From NCBI GenBank assembly GCA_964230805.1, contig CAXRIA010000027.1, positions 29,936-93,935 on the forward strand: a stretch of 64,000 bases of DNA. Reading direction: 5' to 3'. This document shows, one piece after another, positions 61,510-64,000 of the stretch. A program made the translations under genes and the position numbers. Origin of the DNA: Flavicella sp964230805 (GTDB lineage: Bacteria; Bacteroidota; Bacteroidia; Flavobacteriales; Flavobacteriaceae). The notes under the pieces were generated by a model, which made no database searches, had not been told where the DNA came from, and saw only the letters and a list, made by a program, of their open reading frames with translations. Positions within the stretch are counted from its first letter, which is position 1. Each line of letters opens with the position of its first letter.

Positions 61510-62625
61510 ATGACAGATCAAAATCAAAAAAATACGTCCGTTTCACAAGTAGAGGAAGATGAGATAGACCTCATTGCCATTGCCAAAACCCTCTGGGAAG
61601 GCCGAAAAACAATTGTGAAGACCACCCTAATTTTTATGAGTATCGGTTTGTTTGTCGCTATTTTTTCAGAAAAGGAATACACGGCATCTACTACATTTGT
61701 AGCACAGTCTTCGGGTGCAAGAGTAGGTGGGAGTTTGGGAAGTTTGGCGGCGATAGCCGGAGTTAATTTGAACAGTTTGGATGATGAATCATCGATTTCT
61801 CCTGATTTATATCCACAAATAGTGGGTAGTTTGCCATTTCAAAAGAAAATTTTAGATACGGAATTGTCTTTCGAGGAAAGAGATGAAAAAATAACATTGT
61901 ATAACTACTACACTAAAATTTACAATCCTGGAATTTTAGGTTATATCAAAAAATACACCATTGGATTGCCTCGGCGAATAATTAAATTGTTCAAGAAGAA
62001 AAGAACAAATTATCAGAGCACAGATGATGGTCTTTTAACAGTGTCAGAAAAAGAAACGCATGTGATTGAGAGATTAAAAGATAAAGTGTTCGTTCAAGTA
62101 GATGAAGAATACGGACATATTACTGTAATTTCTAAAATGCCAGAAGCCAAGGCAGCGGCAGAACTAGCTCAAAGTACCCAAAAGTTACTTCACCAAAGCA
62201 TAATAGAATTAAAAATTAAAAAATCGAAGAGTCAATTGAATTTTATAAAGAAAATGTACTCCGAAAAAGAAGCGCTTTTTGAGGAAATTCAAAAAGAATA
62301 TTCTTTGTTTAAAGATCAAAACAAGAATTTGTCATCTTCATTAGTTCAGGAGGAGTTTCGTTCGCTTCAATCGGAATACGATTTATCATTTTCTGTTCTT
62401 CAAGAATTAGCAAAACAATTAGAAACTCAAAGAATTCAGGTGAAGAAAGATACGCCTGTATTAACAACAATTAAACCTGTTTTTATACCTTTTGAAAAAA
62501 CAAGTCCAAACAGGCCATTGATTTTATTTGTGTATACTTTTTTAGGTTGCTTTTTGGGATTTGCCTATGTTTTTTTTAAAGAAAACGTGTACGATGAAAT
62601 GAAACAAAAATGGCAGAATCATTAA
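61510..62625 (+). CDS. Wzz-type chain-length regulator, no kinase domain
   Basis: 371-residue inner-membrane protein with two helices (near residues 40-57 and 340-358) around a periplasmic coiled-coil-rich region (ELKIKKSKSQLNFIKKMYSE). The second helix is preceded by PVFIPFEKTSPNRPLILF, the Wzz Pro/Gly-rich end motif. There is no cytoplasmic tyrosine kinase domain as in Wzc, so a separate kinase would be needed or absent. Works with the SLBB protein upstream. Confidence 0.9.
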   Translation: MTDQNQKNTSVSQVEEDEIDLIAIAKTLWEGRKTIVKTTLIFMSIGLFVAIFSEKEYTASTTFVAQSSGARVGGSLGSLAAIAGVNLNSLDDESSISPDLYPQIVGSLPFQKKILDTELSFEERDEKITLYNYYTKIYNPGILGYIKKYTIGLPRRIIKLFKKKRTNYQSTDDGLLTVSEKETHVIERLKDKVFVQVDEEYGHITVISKMPEAKAAAELAQSTQKLLHQSIIELKIKKSKSQLNFIKKMYSEKEALFEEIQKEYSLFKDQNKNLSSSLVQEEFRSLQSEYDLSFSVLQELAKQLETQRIQVKKDTPVLTTIKPVFIPFEKTSPNRPLILFVYTFLGCFLGFAYVFFKENVYDEMKQKWQNH

Positions 62626-62635
62626 TTCCCATTAA

Positions 62636-64000
62636 ATGTCGAATTCATTTAAGGATATTGCCAAGTCAACCGGAGTTATAGGACTAGTCCAGTTCATTAA
62701 ATTGTTATTTGGGTTGCTTAGAAATAAAATAATTGCAATCTTCTTTGGTGCCTTTGGTGTTGGTTTATGGGGTTTGTATCTTTCTTTCGTTGAGATGATA
62801 CAAGGAGCCTCTTCACTGGGTTTAGAAAAAAGTAGTGTAAAACAAATAGCGGAAAATAGCTCAAATCTTTACAAAAGAAATCTGACGATTCAGATAGCGA
62901 CTTACAGTTTAACGTTGTTTTCTTTAATAGGAGCTTTAGTTGCCGCTTTTTTTTCTGAAAAATTCAGTCAAAATATATTTGGCACAAAAGATTATGCGAA
63001 CGGTATTTTAATATGCTGTCTTGTAATATTTGTGAATGCTTTGACGAATATCTTTCATTCCATTCTGAACGGTCTCAGAGAAATTAAGAAATTGGCTTTG
63101 AGTCAATTCTATGGTGTTTTAGTTGGGAATTTAGTTGTTTTTGTCTTAATCACTTTTCTTAAAACAAAACAGATTCCACTATTTATTTTAATAATTAGTA
63201 TTAGCACTTTTCTACCATCTTTGATTTATGTTAAAAAATTGAGAATTTCTTTTCATAAAGTTGTTTTCAAGGATGTTTTTCAATCATTTTCAATATTGAT
63301 GAGAATAGGATTTGGCTTTTGGGTTTCCCTTGTGTTTATGACCATTATGACCTATTTAACCAAATTGTATTTGCAGGAAAAATTTAATGTGAATGTAGTA
63401 GGTATATATCAGGCCAGTTGGACAATTTCAAATTTATACGTAGGATTAATTTTAACATCTATGGGAGTAGATTTTTTCCCAAAAATCTGTCAAGCGATAT
63501 CTAATCAGTCAAAAGGAATCAATTTGATTAATGAGCAAATTGAATTTGGACTGTTGGTGTCATTTCCTGTCATAGTAGGAATATTAATTTTTGCACCTTT
63601 TTTATTAACACTACTATATTCATCTGAATTTACGCAAGGTTCTTCAATAATTCGATGGCAAATGTTGGGGGTTACTATACGATTACTAGGTTTTCCTTTC
63701 GGCTATGCGCTCATGGCAAAAGAGAAGGTCTTACAATATACAATTTCTCAATTTGTATTTAGCGGGTTAAATTATTTATTTGTTGTTTTATTGGTTGCTT
63801 ATTATGGATTTCAAGCGCTGGGTTTGAATTATTTTGCAGCTTATTTAATTTACATTTTAATGGTAGGAGGTTTTTGTGTAAAAGAATTTAACTTTAGATT
63901 TTCGGTATACCTTTTAAAATTACTAATATTGATATTTTGTGCTCTGTCATGTGCGGGGGGATTGATCTATTACTTTGATGGATTTTGGTTGTATTTTTTG
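62636..64000 (+). CDS. Polysaccharide flippase (Wzx/RfbX family), 3' truncated by window edge
   Basis: The frame from ATG 62636 is open to the last base (455 codons without stop). The N-terminus MSNSFKDIAKSTGVIGLVQF is typical of O-antigen flippases, which move undecaprenyl-linked repeat units across the inner membrane. At least ten hydrophobic helices are present (GLWGLYLSFVEMIQGASSLG; VFMTIMTYLTKLYLQ). More AT-rich by eye than the housekeeping genes upstream, as expected for exchangeable polysaccharide loci. Confidence 0.9.
   Translation, partial: MSNSFKDIAKSTGVIGLVQFIKLLFGLLRNKIIAIFFGAFGVGLWGLYLSFVEMIQGASSLGLEKSSVKQIAENSSNLYKRNLTIQIATYSLTLFSLIGALVAAFFSEKFSQNIFGTKDYANGILICCLVIFVNALTNIFHSILNGLREIKKLALSQFYGVLVGNLVVFVLITFLKTKQIPLFILIISISTFLPSLIYVKKLRISFHKVVFKDVFQSFSILMRIGFGFWVSLVFMTIMTYLTKLYLQEKFNVNVVGIYQASWTISNLYVGLILTSMGVDFFPKICQAISNQSKGINLINEQIEFGLLVSFPVIVGILIFAPFLLTLLYSSEFTQGSSIIRWQMLGVTIRLLGFPFGYALMAKEKVLQYTISQFVFSGLNYLFVVLLVAYYGFQALGLNYFAAYLIYILMVGGFCVKEFNFRFSVYLLKLLILIFCALSCAGGLIYYFDGFWLYFL

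Noticed and set aside
1..64000. tRNA, rRNA, CRISPR, IS element or prophage
   Set aside because: No cloverleaf, spaced direct-repeat array, transposase or integrase was seen by eye; a tRNA scan was not possible here.

Overview
The window is a densely packed chromosomal segment of a Bacteroidota bacterium, most likely a marine or aquatic member of the Flavobacteriaceae. The evidence is: low-to-moderate GC (by eye, not computed); repeated promoter elements of the Bacteroidota type (TAnnTTTG at -7) in front of many genes, several of which show where the real start codon lies; very few Shine-Dalgarno sequences; the mutY-ssb-gldE-gldD gliding-motility neighbourhood; a fused CcoNO cbb3 oxidase; and lipoproteins with short Bacteroidota-style signal peptides. 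No tRNA, rRNA, CRISPR array, insertion sequence or prophage was found. No gene-free stretch exceeds about 200 bases.

Layout. 1-10000: the 3' part of a SulP anion transporter, leuS, a small lipoprotein and a SemiSWEET transporter, an orphan sensor kinase, a crotonase, an HD hydrolase, tsaB and a small MscS channel. 10100-15500: a DUF255 thioredoxin-fold lipoprotein, an aspartate aminotransferase, a membrane fatty-acid desaturase and rsmG. 15500-24900: a complete cbb3 oxidase operon on the minus strand, in the order ccoI-ccoS-ccoNO-ccoQ-ccoP-ccoG-ccoH-TauE/SafE-like. It is divergent from a Crp/Fnr regulator, and a palindrome lies between the two promoters. 24900-32500: 5-formyl-THF cyclo-ligase, uvrC, and a TetR-ABC-HlyD-TolC export operon with a perfect palindromic operator at the tetR promoter and an ABC ATPase whose catalytic motifs have decayed. 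32600-37500: a patatin/BamA-type phospholipase, a MORN-like secreted protein, RNase G, a 29-residue very basic protein and an HU protein. 37600-46300: mutY, ssb, gldE, gldD; heme A synthase with two probable metal-handling lipoproteins; an EamA transporter; ribosomal proteins L21 (with a long Lys/Ala tail) and L27; and waaA.

46300-51500 is a molybdenum-cofactor island. moaA, a membrane protein of unknown function, moeA, moaC and a two-domain mobA run rightward and meet moaE and moaD coming the other way. 51600-64000 is the start of a surface-polysaccharide locus: a WlbA-like oxidoreductase, a UDP-glucuronate epimerase, a TviB-like dehydrogenase, a TagD-like nucleotidyltransferase, a UDP-glucose dehydrogenase, a mannose-1-phosphate guanylyltransferase, an SLBB export protein, a Wzz protein without kinase domain, and a Wzx flippase cut by the window end. 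The nucleotide-sugar genes predict a polymer rich in uronic and amino-uronic acids.

The most interesting observations are: (i) a gene scar at 52666-52897 that joins the first ~26 codons of rmlB to the last ~45 codons of rmlD; (ii) a four-helix-bundle gene inside the polysaccharide locus, flanked on both sides by 8-bp-periodic GTCT/GAC arrays in inverted orientation; (iii) the TetR operator and the catalytically degenerate ABC exporter; (iv) the shared Fnr/cbb3 control region; and (v) the small basic protein gene whose terminator overlaps its last codons.
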